Assembly: GCA_950097015.1 (NCBI GenBank)
Contig: CATNEN010000014.1
Coordinates: forward strand, 2,294,001 to 2,358,000
DNA length: 64,000 nt
Direction: 5' to 3'
From: Macrostomum hystrix
Taxonomy: Eukaryota; Platyhelminthes; Macrostomidae
Made by a program: the position numbers and the translations under genes. Shown here piece by piece: positions 36,001 to 47,215 of the stretch. How positions within the stretch are numbered: the first letter of the stretch is position 1; each line of letters opens with the position of its first letter. The notes under the pieces were generated by a model, which was given only the letters and a program-made list of their open reading frames with translations, was not told where the DNA came from and did not search any database.

Positions 36001-38174
36001 ATCCCATCCTCACAGAATTCCTGATCCCATCCTCACAGAATTCCTGATCCCATCCTCACAGAATTCCCGATCCCATCCTCACAGAATTCCTGATCCCATC
36101 CTCATAAAATTCCTGATCCCATCCTCACAGCATTACTTGATCCCATCCTCACAGCATTCCTGATCCCATCCTCATAGAATTCCTGATCCAATCCTCACAG
36201 CATTCCTGATCCCATCCTCACAGCATTCCTAATCCAATCCTCACAGCATTCCTGATCCCATCCTCACAGCATTCCTAATCCAATCCTCACAGCATTCCTG
36301 ATCCCATCCTCACAGCATTCCTAATCCAATACTCACAGCATTCCTTATTCCATCCTCACAGCATTCCCGATCCCATCCTCACAGAATTCCTGATCCAATC
36401 CTCACAGCATTCCTTATTCCATCCTCACAGAATTCCTGATCCCATCCTCACAGAATTCCCGATCCCATCCTCACAGAATTCCTGAACCCATCCTCACAAA
36501 ATTCCTGATCCCATCCTCACAAAATTCCTGATCCCATCCTCACAGAATTCCTGATCCCATCCTCACAGCATTCCTGATCCCATCCTCATAGAATTCCTGA
36601 TCCAATCCTCACAGCATTCCTGATCCCATCCTCACAGAATTCCTGATCCCATCCTCACAGAATTCCTGATCCCATCCTCACAGAATTCCTGATCCCATCC
36701 TCACAGCATTCCTGATCCCATCCTCACAGCATTCCTGATCCCATACTCACAGCATTCCTTATTCCATCCTCACAGAATTCCTGATCCCATCCTCACAGAA
36801 TTCCTGATCCCATCCTCACAGAATTCCTGATCTCATCCTCACAAAATTCCTGATCCCATCCTCACAGCATTCCTGATCCCATCCTCACAGCATTCCTGAT
36901 CCCATACTCACAGCATTCCTTATTCCATCCTCACAGAATTCCTGATCCCATCCTCACAGAATTCCTGATCCCATCCTCACAGAATTCCTGATCTCATCCT
37001 CACAAAATTCCTGATCCCATCCTCACAGCATTCCTGATCCCATCCCGCACTGCAGGTCCAGTACTGGGACTCTGTCAAGAACTCCGGCCAGACGCTCGAG
37101 GGCGGCTTTTCCGCCACGGCGAAGTCGGAGCTGATCAAAGCCATGGGTGACGAGCCGCCGAATCCCACGGACGTGAACGACAGCATCAAACGCCTGGAGT
37201 CTGGCGCCTCCGACCTCACCGAGCTGAACCTGAACAACCTGCGCGAGATCTCCGCACAGGACTGGGACCGGCTGTGGTCCGCGCTGGCCAAGAATGACAA
37301 GCTGAAGAAACTGCAGGCTGCCAACTGCGGCCTGACTGACGCCAAGGTGCGCCTTTTTGGGATTCTGGCTTTTACAACACCAGTTGGGATTTCCTATTCC
37401 TAGATGGGATTTTCGTATTAGTAGTTTAGATTTCAGATTATTGTTCGGGATTTCTGGATTCCTAGTTGGGATTTCTGGATTCCTTTTTGGGATTTCTGGA
37501 TTTCTATTTGGGATTTCTGGATTCCTAGTTGAGATTTCGGGTTCTTAGTTTGGATATCTGGATTCCTTGTTGGGATTTCTGGATTCCTAGTTAGGATTTC
37601 TGGATTCCTATTTGGTATTTCTGGATTCCTTGTTGGGATTTCTGGATTCCTTGTTGGGATTTATGGATTCCTATTTGATATTTCTGGATTCCGAGTTGGG
37701 ATTTTCGGATTCCTTTTTGGGATTTTCGCTGAGGTTTCGTTGGGATTTCAGATTTCCAGCTACCATGATTTCTGCTTCTTTATCAAGTCCAACGTGGGCC
37801 AGGAGACAGTGGTGTGTGGATCAGTATGTCAGAGTCTATATTCCAACTCGCAGGCCGAAGGTCTTCTCACCGCCCTGGCCAGCAACAAATCTCTGGAGAC
37901 TCTGTGCCTGGACTCCAACATCCTTACCGGTCCCTACTTGGTCAAGTTGTTCTCCGCAATCGGTAGTCAAGGACACATTCGCGAGCTGCGCCTTAGCAAC
38001 CAGCGCCAGAAAGTGCTGGGCGTCCAGACTGAGATGGAAATCCTGCGCCTCCTCAATGACAATGAGTCCCTCATCCGGCTGGGCATTGATCTGCAGGTGG
38101 CCGAGGCCAAGGTGCGCATCCAGGAGCGGGTGCAGCGCAACATGGACAAGGCCACACGTCTGGCCAGGGCCTAG
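33044..38174 (+). CDS. tmod: Tropomodulin, 3 exons, 350 aa
   Basis: Exons 33044-33484, 37056-37346, 37854-38174; GT-AG, phase 0 at both introns, 1053 nt. The N-terminal half has the family start (KLFGKDLKEYEDIDVDELL), the tropomyosin-binding helix (LTPEEIEELNAELDPDNSLL), then GPFDRERLIKFL and the following actin-binding stretch. The second exon holds PPNPTDVNDSIKRL and LTELNLNNLREI, the start of the leucine-rich repeat cap. The third continues LETLCLDSNILTGP, LRLSNQRQ and EMEILRLLNDNESLIRLG and ends VRIQERVQRNMDKATRLARA. Length is close to vertebrate tropomodulins (about 359). It caps actin-filament pointed ends with tropomyosin in muscle and membrane skeleton. AG dinucleotides 14 and 3 bases before the ATG suggest a 5' UTR intron or a trans-splice acceptor. 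Confidence 0.94.
33600..37045. repeat. 23-bp satellite filling tropomodulin intron 1
   Basis: About 150 copies of a 23-bp unit containing TCCTGATCCCATCCTCACAG, with variants in GAATT/GCATT, CCAATCC/CCCATCC and TTATTCC. Markers recur 1496 bp apart: CTGAACCCATCC near 34986 and 36482, and CCAATACTCAC near 34831 and 36327. This shows a duplicated 65-unit block. The array runs to within about 15 bp of the exon 2 acceptor. Confidence 0.97.
37385..37735. repeat. 21-bp minisatellite in tropomodulin intron 2
   Basis: About 15 copies of TTGGGATTTCTGGATTCCTA with T/A and length variants. Short flanks separate it from both exons. Confidence 0.93.
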
Positions 38175-39371
38175 GCAGCTCGCCTCTGATTGGTCAGTGA
38201 CTTTAACAGATTCGCTCGCTTCTGATTGGTCAGTTGCACTTTTTTTAACTCGTCAAATAATGGGTCTTTGTGATTGACAGCTTTATTGCTGTGCTTGTTC
38301 TTTTTGTTAACCTGCTTAGTTAATTAACCAACTAATATTGAATAGTAGCTGCATAGTTACTATATGCAATATATTTGTAAGTGTAAGTATTGTTTTTTTC
38401 TCAGCCCATTTTCTACCTTTGCTTGCTTTCGCGCACCCAAATCCCCCAATATTTTAGTCTAAACGTGCTCAAACAAGAAAAAATGAGCAATTTATTAACG
38501 GTAGAAGACCACAGGGTATTTCAAATACGAAATAGATAAGAAATCGTGGGTATTTGAGGTAAAGTACGCTGACTTGTGGTGTCATGTACAATGCATGTTT
38601 GCCCCCGCCCCCAATATATCTAATCTAGCTTCTAGAACAATGATTATATGACTTATTACTCATATGAGCACATTTGCTTAGCAACTGATTATTCTGCGAC
38701 CAATCGAATTTCGACTTTTATTAGTTAATAAATTAAAATACGACGCTAATCGATAATCAACTCTAGCCGCTGTTCTGTTTAGTTTCCAAAGCTCCTCATT
38801 GATTATTCATTTATCCCATTTGCTAGATGATCCCAGCTAATATTCACTAATAAAGATTTGCCCGTGTTTTGTATACCTCTGCAAAATAAAGGTTATTATA
38901 TACAAGCCACTCTGGCCTTCAAACACTGTCTATTGTCTTTAAAGCGCAAAATGCTCATAAAGCAGGGAGGGTTGCAAACATACTCAGCAGCAGCTGAGCA
39001 CGTGACCGAATGACGCAGCCGCCCACACAAACTGAGCACCTTTCCTAATCTGTCTTAGGCTAATAAATGCTTTGAGACCTGTTCTCAAGGGCCATTGCTA
39101 TAGTGTGAGTAGCTTCGTAATGTGATTCTCTGCTCATATGAGCAGGGAGGGCCGGGAAATTTCTGCTTGTCAGCCTCTTATAAACCGCCTGAAACGGAAA
39201 ACTTAAAACGCTTGCTGTCTTCGTCAGTTATTTGTGCGTTTTTACCATCATGAGATCTGAGTGTTGCCATTCGGACCATGCTTGAAATACATCTGCTTGT
39301 TTAGTATATTCCTCGTATATTATATGGTTTCATTCTTAAAATTATATCATAACCCCATCCCCGTATGGTCT
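38175..39371. other. Tropomodulin 3' region and spacer
   Basis: Two CTGATTGGTCAGT repeats lie within 60 bp of the stop codon (38189 and 38221). AATAAA near 38884 could be the poly(A) signal. Nothing else is called. Confidence 0.45.
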
Positions 39372-39528
39372 TATAATCAGATCCCCAAAACCTCCGTATC
39401 CCAATGATCAGATCCCCAAAACCTCCGTATCCCAATGATCAGATCCCCAAAACCTCCGTATCCCAATGATCAGATCCCCAAAACCTCCGTATTCCAATGA
39501 TCAGATGCCCAATCCCTCCGTATCCCAG
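39372..39528. repeat. 31-bp short array
   Basis: About five copies of a unit containing AGATCCCCAAAACCTCCGTA, leading straight into the next array. Confidence 0.9.
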
Positions 39529-39529
39529 T

Positions 39530-40735
39530 CACCGTAGATTTGGAGGATTAGTCACCGTATATTTGGAGGATTAGCCACCGTAGATTTGGAGGATTAGTCA
39601 CCGTAGATTTCGAGGATTAGTCACCGTAGATTTCGAGGATTAGCCACCGTAGATTTCGAGGATTAGTCACCGTAGATTTCGAGGATTAGTCACCGTAGAT
39701 TTCGAGGATTAGTCACCGTAGATTTGGAGGATTAGCCACCGTAGATTTGGAGGATTAGCCACCGTAGATTTGGAGGATTAGCCACCGTAGATTTCGAGGA
39801 TTAGTCACCGTAGATTTGGAGGATTAGTCACCGTAGATTTGGAGGATTAGCCACCGTAGATTTCGAGGATTAGTCACCGTAGATTTCGAGGATTAGTCAC
39901 CGTAGATTTCGAGGATTAGTCACCGTAGATTTCGAGGATTAGCCACCGTAGATTTCGAGGATTAGCCACCGTAGATTTGGAGGATTAGCCACCGTAGATT
40001 TCGAGGATTAGTCACCGTAGATTTGGAGGATTAGTCACCGTAGATTTGGAGGATTAGTCACCGTAGATTTCGAGGATTAGCCACCGTAGATTTGGAGGAT
40101 TAGCCACCGTAGATTTGGAGGATTAGCCACCATAGATTTCGAGGATTAGCCACCGTAGATTTGGAGGATTAGCCACCGTAGATTTCGAGGATTAGTCACC
40201 GTAGATTTCGAGGATTAGCCACCGTAGATTTCGAGGATTAGCCACCGTAGATTTGGAGGATTAGTCACCGTAGATTTGGAGGATTAGTCACCGTAGATTT
40301 CGAGGATTAGCCACCGTAGATTTCGAGGATTAGCCACCGTAGATTTGGAGGATTAGCCACCATAGATTTCTAGGATTAGCCACCGTAGATTTCGAGGATT
40401 AGCCACCGTAGATTTCGAGGATTAGCCACCGTAGATTTCGAGGACTAGCCACCGTAGATTTCGAGGATTAGTCACCGTAGATTTCGAGGATTAGTCACCG
40501 TAGATTTCGAGGATTAGTCACCGTAGATTTGGAGGATTAGCCACCGTAGATTTGGAGGATTAGTCACAGTAGATTTGGAGGATTAGTCACCGTAGATTTC
40601 GAGGATTAGCCACCGTAGATTTGGAGGATTAGTCACAGTAGATTTGGAGGATTAGCCACCGTAGATTTGGAGGATTAGTCACCGTAGATTTGGAGGATTA
40701 GTCACCGTAGATTTAGAGGGCTAACCACTGGGGAT
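39530..40735. repeat. 23-bp minisatellite
   Basis: About 52 copies of a unit containing CACCGTAGATTTCGAGGATT. Two binary variants (TTCG/TTGG and AGTC/AGCC) change along the array. Confidence 0.97.
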
Positions 40736-40828
40736 TTGGATTTGACCCAATGACCCAAAAGCAAGTTAGTTTCACTGTTGCTGGATGATTCGCTCGCTAT
40801 AGCGCCAACCCTTCAGCCAGCGATAAAT

Positions 40829-41635
40829 GTGAACTGAAAGTGCTGAAGGGAATTTAAACAAATCTGGGCTGAAATTGCGGAAGGAAATTTAAACAAATCT
40901 GAACTGAAAGTGCTGAAGGGAATTTAAACAAATCTGAACTGAAAGTGCTGAAGGGAATTTAAACAAATCTGAACTGAAAGTGCTGAAGGGAATTTAAACA
41001 AATCTGAACTGAAACTGCTGAATCGAATTTAAACAAATCTGAACTGAAATTGCTGAAGGGAATTTAAACAAATCTGAACTGAAATTGCTGAAGGGAATTT
41101 AAACAAATTTGAACTGAAATTGCGGAAGGAAATTTAAACAAATCTGAACTGAAAGTGCTGAAGGGAATTTAAACAAATCTGAACTAAAAGTGCTCAAAGG
41201 AATTTAAACAAATCTGAACTGAAAGTGCGGAAGGGAATTTAAACAAATCTGAACTGAAAGTGTTGAAGGGAATTAAAAAAATCTGAACTGAAAGTGCTGA
41301 AGGGAATTTAAATAAATCTGAACTGAAAGTGCTGAAAGGGATTTTAAACAAATCTGAACTGAAACTGCTGAATGGAATTTAAACAAATCTGAACTGAAAT
41401 TGCTGAAGGGAATTTAAACAAATCTGAACTGAAAGTGATGAAGGGAATTTAAACAAATCTGAACTGAAATTGCGGAAGGGAATTTAAACAAATCTGAACT
41501 GAAAGTGATGAAGGGAATTTAAACAAATCTGAACTGAAAGTGCTGAAGGGAATTTAAACAAATCTGAACTGAAAGTTCTGAAGGGAATTTAAACAAATCT
41601 GAACTGAAATTGCTGAAGGGAATTTAAACACATAT
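40829..41635. repeat. 35-bp minisatellite
   Basis: About 23 copies of a unit containing AAATCTGAACTGAAAGTGCT then GAAGGGAATTTAAAC. It ends about 170 bp from the stop codon of the minus-strand GPCR. Confidence 0.96.
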
Positions 41636-41807
41636 TGTTTAACTTGTTTAATCCCTTTGTACTGAAACGTGAAATGTGAACACATATGCTTTCAAGCCTA
41701 CTTCCAGTAGGCGCACGGGTCATGCTCGCCATTATTTAGGTCAGTTTATTTCTCAATCCTTGATGTCCAGCTGGCCAGTCCTGATCAGGGAGCCCATCTC
41801 CAGCTCG

Positions 41808-44040
41808 TTAGCGGCAGTCGGGGGAACCCGTCGGCTCCGCTCCGAGCAGGCGGCGCAGCTCCGAGCGAAAGTGATCGCTGAGCGCGCAGACGATGGCGAA
41901 GCTGGCGGCGGTGTCGCAGGTCACCAACAGGTCATTCAGCGGCGCTAGCCAAGCTGGGCAGCCGGCCGTCATGAGCAGCTTCAACGCTACGAGGACGCCT
42001 CCGGGAATCTCTAGCAGGCAGATCTCAGCCGCCAGCACGATCTCCGTGAGCGCCGCTTTGAGCTGACTGCGTGGTTTGGCGATCTGACGATCGGCCCTGA
42101 CGTTCGCGATTGCTGCGGCGTTGGCTGCGGCTGCGGCTGTGTTGGCAGCGGCAATAACTACTACACCGGCCTCGTCGACTGTGGAATCCGCGGCGGCAGC
42201 TGCCGTGTCGGAGTCGGCCCGGACAAATGCGAAAGTCGACAGGGCAAAAGAAAACGAGCTTCTAATCGGGCAGCGGGCTGGGGCTCCGGTGAGGGTGGCA
42301 GCGGCGGAATCATCAGCTTCATCGCCAGGTTGAGCTGCCGAAATGACTTCACAAATTAGAGCCGGAGTGGAGTCTGCGACTTCTGACGCGACTGCTGGAT
42401 TTTTTACTTCGGTGACAGCCGTGGCGGCCGAAGCTGCGGTGGCTGCTGGTGCTAAGGATTCGTCGATGACGCTGGATCTCGCAGCAGCAGCGTTGGCAGC
42501 GGTGTTCCGACGTCGCCGGCCACGGCAGCCGGCTAGTCGAGCCGCGGTGAGACTGCGAGTCAGCAGGATGACAGTCAGCGGCACGTAAGTCTGCAGTGTC
42601 CGCACGGTGGGCAGCTGAATGCTCACCAGAAAGTCCTCCCTGCCATCGGCCAGACGAAGCCGCACCACGTTGAGACCCGAGACGATGGCGGCTGTGGCGA
42701 GCAGCAGGGCCACGAAGATGACTAGCTGAATGCGGCGCGTCAGCCAGCAGCGAAACCGGATCGGCTTGATGACTGACAGGAAGCGGAATCCGCTCAAGCA
42801 GGCAATCCACAGATTCTTCAGAACAGCGCTGAGGGACTCCCAGCAATGTGCTATCTGCAATTGTTTAAATCTACTCATTAGTCTTATTCATCTGGTCGGC
42901 TTAATTCCCAATGAGTTTCATTGCTCATCAACTTTCTTCTGCTCATCAGATTCATTCTGCTCATCAGATTCATTCTGCTCATCAGATTCATTCTGCTCAT
43001 CAGATTCATTCTGCTCATCAGATTCATTCTGCTCATCAGATTCATTCTGCTCATCAGATTCATTCTGCTCATCAGATTCATTCTGCTCATCAGATTCATT
43101 CTGCTCATTGGTCTTATAGCTGTCCGGAGACTCAAATCTCGGAGGACAGAAATCGCCTGCGATGCTGGTCGAGTCAAATGGCAAGCAGGTGAGTTGTGCA
43201 ATTTTTCGCCACGCCCCACCCGCAGTTTCTGTCTGGTGCGGATGCTGGCAGCGCCTCCGGGGTGAAAGGGGTGCAAGACAAAGGTTAGACAGATAATTGA
43301 GCAATAAACACCTGGTCTGTGAGTACCGCACTAGAATTGAGAATAGACACCGTACCATGCTGGGCCAGATGTAATGCCGTTGGCACAGCCGCAGCTTCGG
43401 ATTGCTGCGTACAGCTGTTCAGTCCATGGACTGGTTTGGGTGGCCGCCACAAACACGCTGGAAAAGTTTGTCTTTCAGCAAGAAACCTAATTATACTATT
43501 CTGCAGTTCACACAGCTGTTAAATGGGTACCAACATTAGCTGGGGTAATGGAGGGTGGGTTTGGCGTTCCCCCCAGTCCATGGACTGAACAGCCGTACGC
43601 AGCCTTCAAATGCGCCGCGCGATAGCTGCAGCTGTGCTGCCTGGCCCAGTGCAGGTGTATTCAATTATTTGCTAGTTTTCAGTTCTGTGTGACAGCCTTC
43701 GACTCACATTGAGCACAGCTTTGAGCTCCGAGTTCTGGCCCGCCTTGGCTGCCAAGTCCAGAGCTGTGAAGCACGTCATGGCGATGCAGAAGTTGATGTG
43801 AGCAATCCTCATGAGGATGAGGCCCACGCTGAATACTCCCCGTTTGAGTCTGTACCTGAGCAGCAGCATAGTGAGTGACAGGCAGCTGAGCAGCAGGCCA
43901 ACCATCGCCATGAGTAGTGTGAGCACTCTGAGTGCCGTGTACAGCTGGCTACTGCTGCTGCTGCCAGCGACTTCTGCGGCTGCGGCATCGGTGATGTTCA
44001 GCAGCAGCCGGTCATGGCTGCGGACAGCTCTCTCGGTCAT
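41808..44040 (-). CDS. Divergent seven-helix receptor (FMRFamide-receptor-like), 2 exons
   Basis: Exons on the complement strand 43708-44040 and 41808-42854; GT-AG, phase 0, 459 aa. Exon 1 has an N-glycosylation site (NIT), TM1 (LLMAMVGLLLSCLSLTMLL) and TM2 (VGLILMRIAHINFCIAM). Exon 2 starts with TM3 ending FRFLSVIKPIR, where the E/DRY motif is replaced. TM4 is LVIFVALLLATAAIVSGL and TM5 is VPLTVILLTRSLTAARL. A very long Ala-rich intracellular loop 3 follows (about 150 residues). The last helix, LNDLLVTCDTAASFAIVCAL, leads into helix 8 (SDHFRSELRRLL). The TM7 pattern recalls FMRFamide-type receptors more than NPxxY receptors. Ligand unknown. The intron holds a minisatellite and a foldback repeat. 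The seven-helix call is moderately sure, the subfamily weak. Confidence 0.7.
42928..43112. repeat. 18-bp minisatellite
   Basis: Ten copies of TCTGCTCATCAGATTCAT, nearly perfect, ending about 70 bp upstream of the exon 2 acceptor of the divergent GPCR. Open frames on both strands follow from the 18-bp unit. Confidence 0.96.
43359..43651. repeat. Foldback element in GPCR intron
   Basis: Imperfect inverted arms of about 80 bases (43359-43440 and 43567-43651) share GGGCCAG, GCTGCGTACAGCTGTTCAG and the palindrome CAGTCCATGGACTG. The same palindrome occurs near 32982 and, with one change, next to the SINE at 53350. It could be two opposed repeat copies or a MITE-like element. Confidence 0.6.
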
Positions 44041-44283
44041 TCAGTTTTTTGAGACTGCTGAGAATCAGTTTGCTACCTGTATTTATGCAGGCTGCCTGTT
44101 CCACCAAACCAGCGGCATGGGAAATGGGAAATTAATTGTTTTAGCCCTAGCCATCCGGGTCATAAGGTTGCTGACTTGCATTTGACACTTCATTAGCTGC
44201 ACAAAACTAATTCGTAGTTGGCAATTCGAAATTATTCACCCTTTCCACTTGCTCTACTGCAAGTAGCGCCTGCCGCTTGTGAG
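44041..44283. other. 5' flank of the divergent GPCR
   Basis: Presumed promoter of the minus-strand receptor gene. No clear TATA box is seen. Confidence 0.35.
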
Positions 44284-44790
44284 TGAGTAGACTCAAGATG
44301 AGTGAATGGGTTTAGGATGAGTGAGTAGACTCAGGATGAGTGAATAGGTTCAGGATGAGTGAGTAGGTTCAGGATGAGTGAGTAGACTCAGGATGGGTGA
44401 GTAGACTCAGGATGAGTGAGTAGACTCAGGATGAGTGAATAGGTTCAGGATTAGTGAGTAGACTCAGGATGGGTGAGTAGACTCAGGATGAGTGAGTAGA
44501 CTCAGGATGAGTGAGTAGACTCAGGATGAGTGAGTAGGTTCAGGATGGGTGAGTAGACTCAGGATGAGTGAGTAGGTTCAGGATGAGTGAGTAGACTCAG
44601 GATGGGTGAGTAGACTCAGGATGGGTGAGTAGGTTCAGGATGAGTGAGTAGGTTCAGGATGAGTGAGTAGGTTCAGGATGAGTGAGTAGGTTCAGGATGA
44701 GTGAGTAGGTTCAGGATGAGTGAGTAGGTTCAGGATGAGTGAGTAGACTCAGAATGAGTGAGTAGACTCAGAATGAGTTTGGTGGATTTA
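44284..44790. repeat. 19-bp minisatellite
   Basis: About 26 copies of GAGTAGACTCAGGATGAGT with GGTTC and GGGTG variants. Confidence 0.95.
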
Positions 44791-45112
44791 GGATGAGTGG
44801 GTTTGGAATGCTAGTGCTAAACAACAGTTCATTTTAGTGCATTTCACGTGACCTTTTAACTGCATGAAATTTCAAGGCTTTGACAGACTTTTAGGTTGGA
44901 ATTTCAAGGAGCTTGAGAAGTAAATTCGACTTTTTAACATTTAATTGATAAGGCAAGTGATGTGTAGCAAAACATAAAAGTGACGCACAGATGCTGCTGT
45001 AACATGTCACGTTTTCCTTATGTTTTGCTATTAGTATGCTTATATTTTAATCTATTCTTTTTTAATACTATGCTTTTTATATTTTTTTGGTACTTGCTTT
45101 TCGTTTTCTGTT

Positions 45113-45370
45113 ATATTCTATTCCATTCCATTCTATTCCATTCTATTCCATTCTATTCCGTTCTATTCCATTCTATTCCACTCTATTCCATTCTATTCCA
45201 TTCTATTTCATTCCATTCCATTCTATTCCATTCTATCCCATTCTATTTCATTCTATTCCATTCTATTCTATTCCATTCTATTCCATTCTATTCCATTCTG
45301 TTATATTCCATTATATTCCATTCTATTCCATTCCATTCTATTCCATTCTATTCTATTCTATTATTTTTTC
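45113..45370. repeat. ATTCC-type simple satellite
   Basis: Repeats built from ATTCCATTCT (5- and 10-bp periods). Composition and period recall the (GGAAT)n satellites of vertebrates; here it is a short AT-rich array. The Ser/Ile/Pro/Phe-rich frames across it are artefacts. Confidence 0.93.
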
Positions 45371-46254
45371 TTGTATTCTATTATTTTCTATTCTATCCTC
45401 GTCTGTTCCATTAGATACTGGTGGGTGTACAGCATTTTACTTTGATGCACTTTACAATTTTTTAAGCAATCTCGTGCAGCCTCTTATTATCTTTCGTGCA
45501 GTCTTTCATAAATCAGTGATGAAATATTTCATAGAATTAATATTTTAATTGTTAATAGGAAAGAACAAAAACAAAGCAGTTCAGCGGCAGCAGATAAAAG
45601 GGGTGACTGTTCGTGAAATCGAAAGTTTCTTTGCCGTTTTTTTATTTTTTTTTAAGACGAATCTTATCTAAGAACTGATTGGCCATTTCTTAGAAATGAT
45701 CGGCCATTTCTAAGAAATTATCGACCATTTCTAATCAAAAGCTTGATTTCTAAAGTGTACATTACAAACTAATGACCACTAGCTGCTAGTGTTAGAAGAA
45801 CAATTTTCTAATGTACAAAAATTATTTATCAAAGCGAGAACTCGAAGGCTGAACAGATAAACATTAAAAAAGGGAGAGATTTTGGGTAGAAAATGAAGGA
45901 CAGATGGGAGAGAGTTTAGGAGTGATGTAATAAATAAAGAGATACAACGAAGCAAACGCATAACAATTGGGGTTAATAAACTCTTTCTAACCCATAGGCA
46001 ATCTAGAACCAGACACCTCATGACATTTTCTATGGAGATTAGGAAGAAGGTATTAGAAAAGTATTTTTATTAACTAGCAGTCAGCAGTCAGCGCGGATGG
46101 AAAATCGGAAAATCAGAAAAGTGGCATTTCCGCCAACCAATTGACCTAGAGCCATGAAGCTTTGAATTCAGAATCTGGCAATAGACAAATCCCCTCCAAA
46201 CACATAGTTTTCCCGGTCAGTTACGATCTTGTTAGGGACAGTGGGCAAATTCAC
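45371..46254. other. Spacer
   Basis: AT-rich. Near 45665-45735 there are three copies of a TTGGCCATTTCTTAGAAAT-like unit that is itself nearly palindromic. No gene is called. Confidence 0.4.
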
Positions 46255-46730
46255 TGTGCAGGATAAGACGGGTAGAGATGAGATAGGGGAGAGATGAGAC
46301 AAAGGAGAGATTAGACAGGGGAGAGATGAGACAAAGGAGAGATTAGACAGGGGAGAGATGAGACAGGGGAGAGATGAGACAAAGGAGAGATTAGACAGGG
46401 GAGAGATGAGACAAAGGAGAGATTAGACAGGGGAGAGATGAGACAAAGGAGAGATGAGACAGAGGAGAGATGAGACAAAGGAGAGATTAGACAGGGGAGA
46501 GATGAGACAAAGGACAGATTAGACAGGGGAGAGATGAGACAGGGGAGAGATGAGACAAAGGAGAGATTAGACAGGGGAGAGATGAGACAAAGGAGAGATT
46601 AGACAGGGAGAAAGGAGACAAAGGAGAGATTAGACAGGGAGAAAGGAGACAAAGGAGAGATTAGACAGGGAGAAAGGAGACAAAGGAGAGATTAGACAGG
46701 GAGAAAGGAGACAAAGGAGAGATGAGAAAA
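46255..46730. repeat. 16-bp purine minisatellite
   Basis: About 30 copies of GAGATGAGACAAAGGA alternating with GAGATTAGACAGGGGA. The last copies are a shortened variant (GGGAGAAAGGAGAC). The array ends about 230 bp beyond the stop codon of the Cys-loop receptor gene. Confidence 0.95.
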
Positions 46731-46963
46731 TGGATGTGGTTAAATTTGTAGAGACAGAAGATTCTGAATCCTTGCGGGTTGTGCCAGTTTCACGGCTCTG
46801 AGCTCTCCGACCCCAGTTTCAAATATTTCAGGCAGGGAAGCCTCCTAAGTGTTGGAGACGAGGTTTTTCTGGGGATTTGTCTTCTCAGACTCCATATTCA
46901 GAGCTCTGTTGCTCTAAGCCTTCTCTCCGCGGCTGTGCCACCGTGGAGCAGTCCTGCAGCCAG

Positions 46964-47175
46964 TCACAGCGCGCTGTTGAAGCACTCGGGCGTCAGCTTC
47001 TCGCAGTTTGGCGCTGTCAGCAGGACGGAAGCCCAAAAGGTGATGACGAAGAGCGTCCACCAGACTGGGAGTACAATCATGGCTAGCAGGCTGCAGCCGC
47101 TGCGCTGACGACCGAGGTTCGAGTCCCGGAGCTGACGCCGACGCTGCCGCAGACGCCGACGTTCGGAGGTCAGCC

Positions 47176-47215
<40 letters not shown>

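Noticed and set aside
33600..37045. CRISPR-like regular repeats
   Set aside because: Units follow each other with no unique spacers, inside a eukaryotic intron.
42121..42846. Frames on both strands over the divergent GPCR's Ala-rich loop
   Set aside because: Shadows of the GCx-rich coding region; only the called frame has helices and matched splice sites.
44980..45548. Frames rich in Ser, Ile, Pro, Phe
   Set aside because: Read-through of the ATTCC-type satellite without codon bias outside it.
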